DNA from: Vibrio neptunius
GTDB lineage: Bacteria > Pseudomonadota > Gammaproteobacteria > Enterobacterales > Vibrionaceae
Direction of reading: 5' to 3'
Assembly (NCBI GenBank): GCA_019339365.1
Contig: CP079859.1
Location: 744,001 to 808,000, forward strand
DNA length: 64,000 nucleotides
This document shows positions 20,886-40,400 of the stretch, piece after piece (the stretch's first letter is position 1; each line of letters starts with the position of its first letter). The notes below the pieces were generated by a model. That model saw nothing but the letters and a program-made list of their open reading frames with translations. It did no database searches and had not been told where the DNA came from. Made by a program: the position numbers and the translations under genes.

Positions 20886-21654
20886 CTCCGTGGCTTCAAA
20901 ACTGAAGTTAGCAGAGCTCTTAACGGCAACAAAGACGGAGCAGACTCTCCGTCTTGCGGAAATTAATTTAGAGCTCGAAAAGCTAACGGCTCAGGAAAGA
21001 GTCTCCTGGGCGATAGAAAATCTGGAAGGAACACACGCTGTTTCCTCAAGCTTTGGTATTCAGGCAGCGGTGATGCTGCATTTAGTCACGGAGGCTAGGC
21101 CTGATATCCCGGTCATATTGACAGATACTGGCTATCTCTTCCCTGAAACTTACCAGTTTATTGATGACCTTACGGAAAAGCTGAACCTTAACCTTCAAGT
21201 CTATCGTGCAAAGCAGAGTGCGGCATGGCAGGAGGCAAGTTATGGAAAACTATGGGCGCAAGGTATAGAGGGAATTGAACAGTACAATCGCTTAAACAAA
21301 GTGGAACCTATGCGTCGCGCTTTGGATGAACTTAGAGTGGGGACTTGGTTTTCAGGATTGCGCCGTGAGCAATCTAAGTCTCGAGCAAACCTGCCAATTC
21401 TGACGATTCAAAATGGCGTGTTTAAGTTTCTGCCTATCATCGATTGGACAAACAAAGACGTTCACTATTATCTAGAACAGCATGGCTTGCCGTATCATCC
21501 GTTACGTGATGAAGGGTACTTATCCATTGGAGACACTCATACAACCAAGAAATGGGAGCCAGGAATGAGTGAAGAAGAAACTCGGTTCTTCGGCCTTAAA
21601 CGAGAATGTGGGCTCCATGAAGATGACAGCGAGCAAGATGGCTCAGGCATCTAG
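20878..21654 (+). CDS. cysH: phosphoadenosine phosphosulfate reductase
   Basis: Reduces PAPS to sulfite and adenosine 3',5'-bisphosphate using thioredoxin. The 258-residue product has the substrate-binding [14 protein letters not shown], the [12 protein letters not shown] block and the C-terminal redox motif KRECGLH. It lacks the extra cysteine pairs of APS reductases, so the substrate is PAPS. The ATG at 20878 overlaps the cysI stop by 8 bp and follows AAGAGGGA; a start further upstream inside cysI is not credible. It is the last gene of cysJIH. Confidence 0.96.
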   Translation: MLNSVASKLKLAELLTATKTEQTLRLAEINLELEKLTAQERVSWAIENLEGTHAVSSSFGIQAAVMLHLVTEARPDIPVILTDTGYLFPETYQFIDDLTEKLNLNLQVYRAKQSAAWQEASYGKLWAQGIEGIEQYNRLNKVEPMRRALDELRVGTWFSGLRREQSKSRANLPILTIQNGVFKFLPIIDWTNKDVHYYLEQHGLPYHPLRDEGYLSIGDTHTTKKWEPGMSEEETRFFGLKRECGLHEDDSEQDGSGI

Positions 21655-21676
21655 TCTGCTCTTCTATAATAAGAGG

Positions 21677-21703
21677 AAAGGTCGCAATGCGGCCTTTTAT
21701 TTT
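21677..21703 (+). terminator. cysJIH terminator
   Basis: A 9-bp stem (aaaggtcgc / gcggccttt, one G-U pair) and a T-rich tail, 22 bp after the cysH stop. Confidence 0.85.
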
Positions 21704-21837
21704 GCCTGAAAAAATAGCGATTGTGGATAACCCTGTGGGTATGGTGTTCGCTATATTGGGGTAAAGTTGGATAAATAAGGCTTTGAGCGAAAATTCAGCG
21801 TTTAAATGTTATTTTTGCAATTTTATTAAAATAACGC

Positions 21838-21865
21838 TTGCTAATGTGATGTCGATCTCTATAAT
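21838..21865 (+). promoter_or_regulatory. rrn operon 1 promoter P1
   Basis: -35 ttgcta (21838), 16-nt spacer, -10 tataat (21860), followed by a GC-rich start region gcctcc. AT-rich DNA upstream resembles an UP element. Confidence 0.7.
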
Positions 21866-21967
21866 GCCTCCTTGTCGACAGGGCAAGGGCTCACAAGGGT
21901 TCAAGCGAAGTCGATAGGTTAACTAGCCAAGCGGAAGCGCTTAAGAAAAAAGTTTTAAAAAAAGTGG

Positions 21968-21995
21968 TTGACACTAAAACTTAAAACGCTAGAAT
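21968..21995 (+). promoter_or_regulatory. rrn operon 1 promoter P2
   Basis: -35 ttgaca (21968), 16-nt spacer, -10 tagaat (21990), a GC-rich discriminator agccgcc, and a strong A/T tract just upstream (21946-21964). Two promoters in series are usual for rRNA operons. Confidence 0.8.
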
Positions 21996-22036
21996 AGCCG
22001 CCTCTTCCGAAGTGAAGTTAATCACAAAAGAAGAAC

Positions 22037-22048
22037 GCTCTTTAACAA
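22037..22048 (+). promoter_or_regulatory. boxA antitermination site, rrn operon 1 leader
   Basis: gctctttaacaa matches the boxA core bound by NusB/NusE. It recurs before the 23S gene (23997-24008) and in operon 2 (27530-27541 and before its 23S gene). Confidence 0.85.
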
Positions 22049-22219
22049 TATAAACCTATCAATCTGTGTGGGCACTCGTTGATGATAATCCAATTAGATA
22101 CCTCGGTATCAAATTAGGTTTCAATGATACGAAGTGACCATTGAATCTTCGGATTCAGCACAGTCAATTCAAACATTACTTTATGTAATGTTCAGTATTC
22201 ATTGAGCCGACAAAATCTT

Positions 22220-23773
<1,554 letters not shown>

Positions 23774-23862
23774 TACGATGATTACTCACGATGAGTGTCC
23801 ACACAGATTGATGGTTTATGTAGTTTAAGAGAACGAAGATATCCCAATATCTTCAACTTAGT

Positions 23863-23938
23863 GTCCCGTTCGTCTAGAGGCCTAGGACACCGCCCTTTCA
23901 CGGCGGTAACAGGGGTTCGACTCCCCTACGGGATACCA
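23863..23938 (+). tRNA. tRNA-Glu (anticodon TTC)
   Basis: 76 nt with encoded CCA, in the 16S-23S spacer of operon 1. Anticodon TTC at 23897-23899 in the loop ctttcac; T-loop ggttcgact. The acceptor stem starts with a G1-U72 wobble. Confidence 0.97.
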
Positions 23939-24252
23939 TCTTTAAGTGCATTTATTTAAGTGCTTTTAAAAATGGTTACTTCATGAGAAGTGATTAGCTC
24001 TTTAACAATTTGGAAAGCTGACGAATAACAACAATCCCCATCTCTATGAGATGCGTTGTTATTCATTGAAAAGTTCTCAAATCCTAACTTTCTCTAAATA
24101 AAGAGAGATTTAGGTACCAACACACATTCAAGTGTTCTTGGAAACATCCTTGCGATGTTTATATTTGAGTCCGGCAAAATCGAGTCTGCATCATGTTTAA
24201 ATAATTGCAGACAACTTTGGTTGTTTGACCGTAAGACCCTTTGGGGTTGTAT
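23939..24252 (+). other. 16S-23S spacer 3' part, operon 1
   Basis: Non-coding processing region with a boxA at 23997-24008 and a 23S leader nearly identical to that of operon 2. No gene seen. Confidence 0.8.
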
Positions 24253-27140
<2,888 letters not shown>

Positions 27141-27243
27141 ACAACACCCAAAGGGTTTTGATGGACTCAAAGCAAGAACAGATTGAATGTGTAGAGAACA
27201 CGCTCTTAGTATAAGAGAAAGCAGCTTTCCGAATTAAAGAATT

Positions 27244-27363
27244 TGCTTGGCGACCATAGCGTTGTGGACCCACCTGATTCCATGCCGAACTCAGAAGTGA
27301 AACGCAATAGCGCCGATGGTAGTGTGGGGCTTCCCCATGTGAGAGTAGGACATCGCCAGGCTT
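27244..27363 (+). rRNA. rrf: 5S ribosomal RNA, operon 1
   Basis: 120 nt from tgcttggcgacc to gccaggctt, with the conserved ccgaactcagaagtgaaacg. Identical to copy 2 over the gene. Confidence 0.96.
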
Positions 27364-27464
27364 CTATTTACTTTCATTTTTTAGAAAAATGAAAACAAAA
27401 TAGCGACTTTGTCTACTGTGTAGACAAGTCACCATAAGATTCTAAAAAAGTTTAGAGTTTTATG

Positions 27465-27492
27465 TTGACTTCAACAGTCAGTCGCGTAATAT
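27465..27492 (+). promoter_or_regulatory. rrn operon 2 promoter
   Basis: -35 ttgact (27465), 16-nt spacer, -10 taatat (27487), GC-rich discriminator acgcgtcc, and an A-rich tract upstream at 27443-27452. It shows that the second operon has its own promoter. Between the 5S gene and this site are only weak hairpins (27373-27394, 27411-27430) and no gene. Confidence 0.75.
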
Positions 27493-27712
27493 ACGCGTCC
27501 TGCTTAGGTGCTAAGGTACTGAAAGCACAGCTCTTTAACAATATAAACCTATCAATCTGTGTGGGCACTCGTTGATGATAATCCAATTAGATACCTCGGT
27601 ATCAAATTAGGTTTCAATGATACGAAGTGACCATTGAATCTTCGGATTCAGCACAGTCAATTCAAACATTACTTTATGTAATGTTCAGTATTCATTGAGC
27701 CGACAAAATCTT

Positions 27713-29263
<1,551 letters not shown>

Positions 29264-29330
29264 TACGATGATTACTCATGATGAGTGTCCACACAGATTG
29301 ATACGTTTATACACGTTAAGAGACGATACT

Positions 29331-29407
29331 GGGTCTGTAGCTCAGGTGGTTAGAGCGTTCGCCTGATAAGCGAGAGGTCGGTGGTTCAAGTCCACTCAGA
29401 CCCACCA
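29331..29407 (+). tRNA. tRNA-Ile (anticodon GAT)
   Basis: 77 nt with CCA in the spacer of operon 2. Anticodon GAT at 29365-29367; acceptor stem gggtctg / cagaccc. Confidence 0.97.
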
Positions 29408-29450
29408 ATCTTCCTCCCAGAAGAATTGGCACACAGTATCAACACCTGAT

Positions 29451-29526
29451 GGGGCTATAGCTCAGCTGGGAGAGCGCCTGCCTTGCACGCAGGAGGTCAG
29501 CAGTTCGATCCTGCTTAGCTCCACCA
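29451..29526 (+). tRNA. tRNA-Ala (anticodon TGC)
   Basis: 76 nt with CCA. Anticodon TGC at 29484-29486; the G3-U70 pair of alanine tRNAs is present in ggggcta / tagctcc. Confidence 0.97.
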
Positions 29527-29852
29527 TCTTTAAGCGCATTTGCGTAAGTGTTCTTAAAAATGGTTTTCATCAGCTATTTATTAGCAAAGAAAGCTAGCTC
29601 TTTAACAATTTGGAAAGCTGACGAATAACAACAATCCCCATCTCTATGAGATGCGTTGTTATTCATTGAAAAGTTCTCAAATCCTAACTTTCTCTAAATA
29701 AAGAGAGATTTAGGTACCAACACACATTCAAGTGTTCTTGGAAACATCCTTGTGATGTTTATATTTGAGTCCGGCAAAATCGAGTCTGCATCATGTTTAA
29801 ATAATTGCAGACAACTTTGGTTGTTTGACTGTAAGACCCTTTGGGGTTGTAT
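29527..29852 (+). other. 16S-23S spacer 3' part, operon 2
   Basis: Non-coding; boxA at about 29597-29608, then a 23S leader almost identical to that of operon 1. No gene seen. Confidence 0.8.
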
Positions 29853-32740
<2,888 letters not shown>

Positions 32741-32843
32741 ACAACACCCAAAGGGTTTTGATGGACTCAAAGCAAGAACAGATTGAATGTGTAGAGAACA
32801 CGCTCTTAATATAAGAGAAAGCAGCTTTCCGAATTAAAGAATT

Positions 32844-32963
32844 TGCTTGGCGACCATAGCGTTGTGGACCCACCTGATTCCATGCCGAACTCAGAAGTGA
32901 AACGCAATAGCGCCGATGGTAGTGTGGGGCTTCCCCATGTGAGAGTAGGACATCGCCAGGCTT
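32844..32963 (+). rRNA. rrf: 5S ribosomal RNA, operon 2
   Basis: 120 nt, same sequence as the first copy, 103 bp after the 23S gene. Confidence 0.96.
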
Positions 32964-32993
32964 TAAATTTAGACTCAAGAGTCTAACCAGTGC

Positions 32994-33070
32994 GGAGCGG
33001 TAGTTCAGTTGGTTAGAATACCGGCCTGTCACGCCGGGGGTCGCGGGTTCGAGTCCCGTCCGCTCCGCCA
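32994..33070 (+). tRNA. tRNA-Asp (anticodon GTC)
   Basis: 77 nt with CCA, 30 bp after the 5S gene and part of the same operon. Anticodon GTC at 33028-33030; acceptor stem ggagcgg / ccgctcc. Confidence 0.97.
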
Positions 33071-33079
33071 CTTATTTAG

Positions 33080-33111
33080 AAAAAGCCCTAACAGCAATGT
33101 TAGGGTTTTTT
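33080..33111 (+). terminator. rrn operon 2 terminator
   Basis: Stem aaaaagccctaac / gttagggtttttt with a short loop, directly after tRNA-Asp. No comparable terminator is seen after operon 1. Confidence 0.9.
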
Positions 33112-33662
33112 CGTATCTGCGGTATTATTTTTGAGTCTGTGACCAATGGTTCCCAATTAGAAATAGGCCCGAACTAGGCATCTCCAATGTTTGCAACTTC
33201 TTGAGAAATAGGGGGCGTTTAGAGCACAACTGCTCTCTTGCAGAGAATGAGCTCAACTTGAGCACAGAAGATCGTAGCTCATACTTATTCCCGACCTCAA
33301 CAGCTATGCTGGGTAACTGGTTGCAAGTGCGGAGTTATTTTGCTCTTCGGCTAATGAGTTTATACATACTGCAGGACTAGTGACCCAAGGTTTACCGAGA
33401 AACTTAAGCTTTTCAGTTGATCTGTTATTGGAAAACTATTTACTTAAAGATTGACTGACGGCTCTATAACTAGTTGTGGAGGCGAAACAAAAGTGAATTT
33501 ACCGCCATTTGCGCATAGACCAGTATAGGAACTTGGTTCTTGGTGAAAGTCATAATCGACTTCTATTTACAGATAATTACAATCTGCTCAAACAGCTTTC
33601 CACCCTATTGATTCCAGCCCTGAAAGTGAATAAGCGTCCATCTCTGTTTATCGCCGGATAAC
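33112..33662. other. gene-free stretch between rrn operon 2 and the antiporter gene
   Basis: About 550 bp with no credible reading frame, RNA gene or repeat that I recognise on either strand. Confidence 0.6.
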
Positions 33663-33687
33663 AAAAAGCCGCTCATAGAGCGGCTTT
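33663..33687 (-). terminator. terminator of the Na+/H+ antiporter gene
   Basis: Stem aaagccgctc / gagcggcttt; the T run lies on the minus strand, 23 bp after the antiporter stop. Confidence 0.85.
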
Positions 33688-33709
33688 CAAATGGGTAATT
33701 CGATATTGG

Positions 33710-35104
33710 TTATTCTTTATCAGATGACTCCACTGAGCTCGGCTCAGGCTGCATTTCTTTCTCTGCTTTCTTTGCTTTTTCTATCATAGGAGTGATTGTC
33801 GAACCTTGAACGAGGATCGAGAACACCACGACAGAATAAGTCATGACTAGAATGATTTCTTTTACGTCGATGAGTTTGTCTTGGATAACCCAAATCCCTG
33901 AAGGGATGGAGAGCGCCATCGCTAACGCTAGACCACCTCGTAGCCCACCCCAAGTCAGAATTTTTACTGACCAAGGATTGTACTGGCGATGACGTTTAAA
34001 TCCAATATATGAACAGAACACGCTTAGATAGCGAGCAGCGAGTACTAATGGAACTGAAAACGCCATGAGAATCCAATCTTCCTTGTGGAATTCAAATAGC
34101 AACATCGACATACCGATTAATAGGAACAGAACGCCGTTGAGGAACTCATCGACCAGCTCCCAGAAATGATCGAGGTGATCTTCACTTTCTTTAGAGAATC
34201 CGATAAATCGGGTCCAGTTCCCGATCATAATACCGGATACCACCATCGCTAATGGTCCTGAAACGTGCAGAACTTCAGCAAACGCATAGCCAGCGGTCGG
34301 TATACCTATGGTCAGTAGTAACTCCATAGAGTGGTCATCGGTCGCACTGATAAGGTAGTGGAACAGCAGGCCAAGTGCAAAACCATAGACGATGCCGCCA
34401 ATGGCTTCCTGAATGAACAGCATTGTCACGCTGCCGACCGTTGGTGCTTCAGTGCCAAAAGCGATCGTAAACAGGGTGACAAAAATGACGAGGCCAAAAC
34501 CATCGTTAAATAAGGACTCACCTTCGATCTGGGTTGAGATACGTTCCGGCGCATCCAGCTTTTTTACGATAGCCAGTACTGCAATTGGGTCAGTTGGAGA
34601 GATTAATGCACCAAATAATAGGCAGTAAACTAAGTCGAATTGCACGCCTATCAAATGGCAGAAACCATAAAGTGCGAAACCAATAAAGAAGGTCGAGAAC
34701 AGTGTTGCTCCCAGCGCGAGCACGGTAATTTCCCATTTCTGGTTTTTAAGGTGAGGGAGTTTAATCCCCAAACCGCCTGCAAATAGAAGAAAGCCTAAGA
34801 TCCCTTTCAGCAAAAAATCTTCGAAGTTAATGCTCGATATTGTCTTCGAAGCAATTTCTGTTAAATGGAACCAGTTGTTTTGACCTGCAATAAGAATAAG
34901 AAGAGATAAAACCATTGAGCCAGCTGTGATGGCAATTGTGGTTTGCATTTTACCTATCTTGCTGTTTACAAAAGCGATTAACATTGCTGCTGCGGACAGA
35001 AAACAGAGAGTGTAATAGACCGACATTGGATACCCAGGATGTAACAAATTATGAAGGAGAATTTTGTTCTCGACGTGATTAAATAGCAAACACTTTTTTG
35101 TCAT
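33710..35104 (-). CDS. Na+/H+ antiporter, CPA1 (NhaP-like) family
   Basis: A membrane antiporter with about 12 helices that exchanges protons for sodium or potassium and helps hold pH and salt balance. CPA1 signatures are visible: ISPTDPIAV in the discontinuous helix, EGESLFNDG with the acidic transport residue, and GGLRGGLALAMALS near the C-terminus. The longest frame gives 464 residues. An ATG at 35026 (438 residues) starts right at the first membrane helix and may be the true start; neither has a clear ribosome site. The C-terminus is a charged tail of about 30 residues. Divergent from metH. Confidence 0.9.
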   Translation of the reverse strand: MTKKCLLFNHVENKILLHNLLHPGYPMSVYYTLCFLSAAAMLIAFVNSKIGKMQTTIAITAGSMVLSLLILIAGQNNWFHLTEIASKTISSINFEDFLLKGILGFLLFAGGLGIKLPHLKNQKWEITVLALGATLFSTFFIGFALYGFCHLIGVQFDLVYCLLFGALISPTDPIAVLAIVKKLDAPERISTQIEGESLFNDGFGLVIFVTLFTIAFGTEAPTVGSVTMLFIQEAIGGIVYGFALGLLFHYLISATDDHSMELLLTIGIPTAGYAFAEVLHVSGPLAMVVSGIMIGNWTRFIGFSKESEDHLDHFWELVDEFLNGVLFLLIGMSMLLFEFHKEDWILMAFSVPLVLAARYLSVFCSYIGFKRHRQYNPWSVKILTWGGLRGGLALAMALSIPSGIWVIQDKLIDVKEIILVMTYSVVVFSILVQGSTITPMIEKAKKAEKEMQPEPSSVESSDKE

Positions 35105-35129
35105 GTAGAGGTGATTAATTTAGTCATTT

Positions 35130-35145
35130 AGACGTCTAGACTCCT
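35130..35145. promoter_or_regulatory. tandem MetJ operator (met boxes) before metH
   Basis: agacgtct (35130-35137) is the exact 8-bp met-box consensus and is followed head-to-tail by agactcct (6 of 8 matches). MetJ dimers bind such tandem boxes with SAM as co-repressor. The site is 51 bp before the metH start, so repression of metH when SAM is plentiful is likely. Confidence 0.8.
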
Positions 35146-35195
35146 TTTTAATGTGTGATAGGATGGACAGATAACTAAAGGAATGAGGCTGTACT

Positions 35196-38100
35196 GTGGG
35201 AAGTAATGTGAGACAACAGATAGAAGCTCAACTAAGTAAGCGCATCTTACTGATAGATGGTGGTATGGGGACCATGATCCAGAGCCATAAGCTGGAAGAA
35301 GCTGACTATAGAGGTGAGCGTTTTTCCGATTGGCATTGTGACCTGAAAGGCAATAATGATCTTTTGGTTCTGACACAGCCCAAATTAATTAAAGATATCC
35401 ATGCTGAGTATTTGGAAGCTGGCGCGGATATTCTTGAGACCAACACATTTAACGCAACGACGATCGCAATGGCTGACTACGATATGGAAAGCCTGAGTGA
35501 AGAAATCAACTTTGAAGCTGCGAGGTTGGCTCGCGAAGTGGCAGACGAGTGGACGGCAAAAACGCCAAATAGGCCACGCTATGTGGCGGGTGTTCTCGGC
35601 CCAACGAACCGTACTTGTTCGATTTCACCTGATGTAAATGACCCCGGTTATCGCAATGTTACGTTTGATGAGCTAGTTGCTGCGTATTCCGAATCGACGC
35701 GCGCCTTAATTAAAGGTGGCTCAGACCTCATTCTGATTGAAACTATTTTTGATACCTTAAATGCGAAGGCTTGTGCCTTTGCTGTCGACAGTGTTTTCGA
35801 AGAGATGGGTGTTAAATTACCGATCATGATTTCGGGAACGATCACTGATGCTTCAGGACGAACGCTTTCTGGTCAAACAACGGAAGCGTTTTACAATTCA
35901 CTACGTCACGTTCAGCCGCTGTCATTTGGGTTGAACTGTGCTTTAGGCCCAGACGAGCTCCGTCCATACGTTGAAGAAATGTCACGTATTTCAGAAAGCT
36001 TTGTCTCCGCGCACCCGAATGCGGGTTTACCGAATGCATTTGGTGAATACGACCTCTCACCAGAGGATATGGCCACGCACGTTAAAGAATGGGCAAAAAG
36101 TGGCTTCCTGAACTTAATAGGTGGGTGTTGTGGTACCACACCAGAACATATTCGTAAGATGGCAGAGGCCGTTGAAGGTGTGGCTCCCCGTCAACTCCCA
36201 GACTTAAATGTGGCGTGTCGTTTGTCTGGTCTTGAGTCGCTAGCTATTGAAAAAGACACTTTATTCGTCAATGTTGGTGAACGAACTAACGTGACTGGCT
36301 CTGCTCGTTTCAAGCGCTTGATTAAAGAAGAGCTCTATGATGAAGCGTTAGAAGTTGCTCGGCAGCAGGTGGAAAATGGCGCTCAGATCATCGATATCAA
36401 TATGGATGAGGGCATGTTGGATGCCGAAGCATGTATGGTGCGTTTCCTCAATCTGTGTGCATCTGAGCCAGAGATCTCTAAAGTACCTATCATGGTCGAC
36501 TCCTCTAAGTGGGAGGTCATTGAAGCCGGACTGAAATGTATTCAGGGTAAAGGCATTGTTAACTCTATCTCGCTCAAAGAAGGCAAAGAGAAGTTTATTG
36601 AGCAGGCTAAGCTAATCCGTCGCTATGGTGCTGCTGTCATCGTCATGGCGTTTGATGAAGTAGGACAGGCAGAAACACGCGAGCGTAAGCTTGAAATCTG
36701 TACCAACGCCTATCGTATTCTGGTTGATGAAGTCGGCTTCCCACCTGAAGACATTATCTTTGACCCGAATATCTTTGCTGTTGCGACAGGTATTGAAGAG
36801 CACAACAATTATGCGGTCGATTTTATCGGCGCTGTTGCCGACATTAAGCGAGATTTGCCGCATGCGATGATTTCTGGCGGTGTGTCGAACGTCTCGTTCT
36901 CGTTCCGTGGTAATAACTATGTACGTGAAGCGATTCACGCTGTATTCCTTTATCACTGTTTCAAAAATGGTATGGATATGGGGATCGTCAATGCAGGTCA
37001 ACTGGAGATTTACGACAACGTCCCTGAGAAATTGCGTGAAGCCGTAGAAGACGTGGTACTAAACCGTCGCGATGATGGTACCGAGCGCTTGCTCGATATT
37101 GCGGCTGAGTACGCAGGTAAAGGTGTCGGTAAGGAAGAAGATGCCTCTGCGCTTGAATGGCGTACTTGGTCAGTTGAGAAGCGATTAGAGCATGCATTAG
37201 TCAAGGGATCACCGAGTTTATCGTTGAAGATACTGAAGAGGCTCGTGTTAATGCCAGTAAACCATTGGAGGTGATTGAAGGGCCGCTAATGGATGGCATG
37301 AATGTGGTCGGCGACTTATTTGGTGAAGGTAAAATGTTCCTTCCTCAAGTGGTGAAATCCGCACGTGTAATGAAGCAGGCAGTAGCGCATTTAGAGCCAT
37401 TCATTAACAAGGAAAAACAAGCGGGTTCTTCAAACGGTAAGATACTACTGGCAACAGTGAAAGGGGATGTTCACGATATTGGTAAGAATATCGTTGGTGT
37501 TGTACTTCAATGTAACAACTATGAGATCATTGATCTTGGCGTGATGGTGCCATGTGAGCAGATCCTCAAGGTCGCCAAAGAAGAGAATGTAGATATTATT
37601 GGTCTGTCCGGCCTGATTACTCCTTCATTGGACGAAATGGTGCATGTGGCGAAAGAGATGGAGCGTCTTGATTTCGATCTGCCATTACTGATCGGTGGCG
37701 CGACAACGTCGAAAGCACACACTGCGGTTAAGATTGAGCAAAACTACAAGCACCCAGTGGTTTACGTTAACAATGCTTCAAGAGCCGTTGGAGTATGTAC
37801 TTCATTGCTATCTGACGAGCGTCGTCCTGAATTTGTTGAAAAACTTGATGCCGACTACGTGCGTGTACGTGACCAGCATAATCGCAAGAAACCGCGTACG
37901 AAACCTATCACTTTAGAACAAGCACGAGCAAATAAGGTCGCGATTGACTGGGAAACGTATACTCCACCAGAGCCAGCTAAACCGGGTGTACATGTTTTCG
38001 ATGATTTTGAGATAGCAACATTACGTGAATACATTGACTGGACTCCATTCTTTATGACTTGGTCTTTAGTTGGTAAGTACCCTGCCATTCTTGAACACGA

Positions 38101-38872
38101 AGAAGTCGGAGAAGAAGCAAAGAGGTTGTTTGCTGATGCGAATGAGCTGCTTGATAGGGTCGAGCGAGAAGGTTTGCTTAAAGCACGTGGTATGTGTGCG
38201 TTATTCCCAGCAGCAAGTATTGGAGATGATATCGAAGTGTACACCGATGAGTCGCGTACTAAAGTGGCTAAAGTATTGCACAATCTTCGTCAGCAGACTG
38301 AGAAGCCCAAAGGCTATAATTACTGTCTCTCCGATTACATCGCTCCAAAATCTTCAGGTAAGAAAGACTGGATTGGCGCATTCGCGGTAACCGGTGGTAT
38401 TGGAGAACGTGAACTCGCTGATGAATACAAAGCAGCGGGAGATGATTACAATGCGATTATGATTCAAGCTGTGGCGGATCGCTTGGCTGAAGCTTTTGCT
38501 GAGTACCTGCATGAAAAAGTGCGTAAGGAAATTTGGGGATATTCTGCGGATGAAGATCTTTCTAACGATGATCTGATTCGTGAAAAATATCAAGGTATTC
38601 GCCCAGCTCCAGGTTATCCAGCCTGTCCAGAGCATACTGAGAAAGGTCCACTTTGGGAGTTGCTCAAAGTGGAAGAGACGATTGAGATGTCTTTGACCAG
38701 CAGCTATGCAATGTGGCCAGGAGCCTCTGTATCAGGGTGGTACTTCTCTCACCCAGATTCACGTTACTTTGCGATCGCGCAGATCCAGCCGGATCAGGTC
38801 GAAAGTTACGCTGATCGTAAAGGTTGGGATAGGTTAGAAGCTGAAAAGTGGTTAGGACCAAATATTAACTGA
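35196..38872 (+). CDS. metH: cobalamin-dependent methionine synthase, interrupted by a 1-base deletion
   Basis: Transfers a methyl group from 5-methyltetrahydrofolate to homocysteine through methylcobalamin. In order: the homocysteine/zinc domain (LNCALGP and [10 protein letters not shown] cysteines), the pterin-binding domain ([11 protein letters not shown]), the cobalamin domain (DVHDIGKNI with the cobalt-ligand His), and the SAM activation domain (MWPGASVSG). The given frame fails at 37205-37207, where aaggga should be aagggga, and stops at 37274. With one G restored the product is 1225 residues, against 1227 in E. coli. GTG start after a GAGG site. Probable sequencing error. Confidence 0.96.
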
Positions 38873-38889
38873 TTCTCTACAAGTTGATC

Positions 38890-38917
38890 AAAAAGCACAG
38901 CAAAAGCTGTGCTTTTT
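38890..38917. terminator. bidirectional terminator between metH and mgtE
   Basis: A 12-bp stem (aaaaagcacagc / gctgtgcttttt) with an aaaa loop, placed 17 bp from each converging stop. Confidence 0.9.
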
Positions 38918-38933
38918 TATTGATGATTGCCTA

Positions 38934-40289
38934 TCAGATCATAATGGTAGCAAGACCAAGGAACACTGAGAGGCCAATCACATCGGTGACTGTGGTTAAG
39001 GCCATCCCTCCGGCCAAAGCAGGGTCGATATTCATTTTCTTTAATAAGATAGGGATGGTGACACCCGCGATTCCAGCGACCAGAAGGTTGGTTAACATGG
39101 CTGCGGAAATAATCCCGCCGAGCATCCAGTTACCTTTCCATGCTATGACGATACCACCAATGATCAGTGCCCACATGATACCGTTCAACAGGCCGATTGC
39201 TGCTTCTTTCATTAGCAGCTCGCGTTTGTTGGCATCACCGATATGGCCCAATGCGAGGCCTCGGATTACCAGAGCAACAGTTTGGTTGCCTGCCACGCCG
39301 CCCATAGAAGGAACGATAGTCATCAAAACAGCAATGGCCGCCATCTGATTTAATGTGGCTTCAAACATGTTTGAAACTGATGCCGCCGCAAGCGCAGCTA
39401 ACACGTTTGCACCTAGCCAGATACTACGCTTACGAGCCGACTTAACCACTGGTGCAAAGGTATCTTCATCATCGTCCATACCCGCCATACTCATCATGGA
39501 GTGTTCCGCGTCTTCACGAATTACATCCACCACGTCATCAATGGTAATACGACCGACAAGATGCTGGTTCTCGTCAATGACGGGAGCGGAAACCCAGTTA
39601 CGGCGCTCAAACAGGCTGGCAATATCGGAATCGCTCATGGTGACTTCGATGGCTTCGTCCACATCTTGCATCACTTCAGAGACTTTGATATCGGGTTGGG
39701 TAGTGATTAGGGTCGTGATCGGCAATTGACCGAGCAGCTGGCTGTTCTCATCTATCACATACAGTGCGTCGGTTGCATCAGGCAGCTCCCCTTTCATACG
39801 CAAATAACGCAAGACGACATCGACATCGACATCACCACGAATGGTGATTACGTCGGTGTTCATCAGTCCGCCAGCGCTATCCTCAGGGTAAGAAAGCGCG
39901 GTTTCCACTCGCAAGCGATCGGCGGTGTCCATTTGGGACAGAACTTCACGTGAGACATCGTCTGGTAGACTACGTAAAACGTAAGCAACATCATCAGTGT
40001 CCATGCCCTCTGTCGCTTCGGCCAGCATTTCGGGTTCCATTTTAGAAACCAGAGCATCTTTGACGTCTTCGTTCAATTCATCGAGGATTTCACCGTAATC
40101 TTCGGGATCAGTAAGTTGCCAAAGGACTTCACGACTTTTACGTGGAGAGGCTTCTAAGAGATGGGCAATATCTTCTGGTTCCATGTCATGAAGCTGACGA
40201 CGGACATGGACAAATCGACCATTTTCTAGAGCTTCTGTGACTTCTTGGAGGGCTTGGTGAGCTTGGTCAAATTCAATTTGCTCGGCCAT
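38934..40289 (-). CDS. mgtE: magnesium transporter MgtE
   Basis: A 451-residue Mg2+ channel. An N-terminal helical superfold rich in acidic residues (about 1-130) is followed by two CBS domains (about 135-255, with SAGGLMNTD), a plug helix, and five membrane helices (about 285-450) containing PSMGGVAGNQ and GGMALTTVTDVIG, the conserved pore segments. Magnesium binding to the cytosolic part closes the pore, so uptake is self-limiting. It is monocistronic with its own terminator. Confidence 0.95.
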   Translation of the reverse strand: MAEQIEFDQAHQALQEVTEALENGRFVHVRRQLHDMEPEDIAHLLEASPRKSREVLWQLTDPEDYGEILDELNEDVKDALVSKMEPEMLAEATEGMDTDDVAYVLRSLPDDVSREVLSQMDTADRLRVETALSYPEDSAGGLMNTDVITIRGDVDVDVVLRYLRMKGELPDATDALYVIDENSQLLGQLPITTLITTQPDIKVSEVMQDVDEAIEVTMSDSDIASLFERRNWVSAPVIDENQHLVGRITIDDVVDVIREDAEHSMMSMAGMDDDEDTFAPVVKSARKRSIWLGANVLAALAAASVSNMFEATLNQMAAIAVLMTIVPSMGGVAGNQTVALVIRGLALGHIGDANKRELLMKEAAIGLLNGIMWALIIGGIVIAWKGNWMLGGIISAAMLTNLLVAGIAGVTIPILLKKMNIDPALAGGMALTTVTDVIGLSVFLGLATIMI

Positions 40290-40400
40290 ACATTCCCCCT
40301 AACTCTATCTGCTTACAATGCGTCGAATAGTAACTTAATTTTAGTGTTTATTTAATAAGTTAATATGAAGGTAGTGATTTTTATTGTATCAGTGGAAAAA

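Noticed and set aside
33444..33641. Possible decayed gene on the minus strand with two in-frame stops
   Set aside because: Two stops in 66 codons is no fewer than chance predicts, and no family was recognised.
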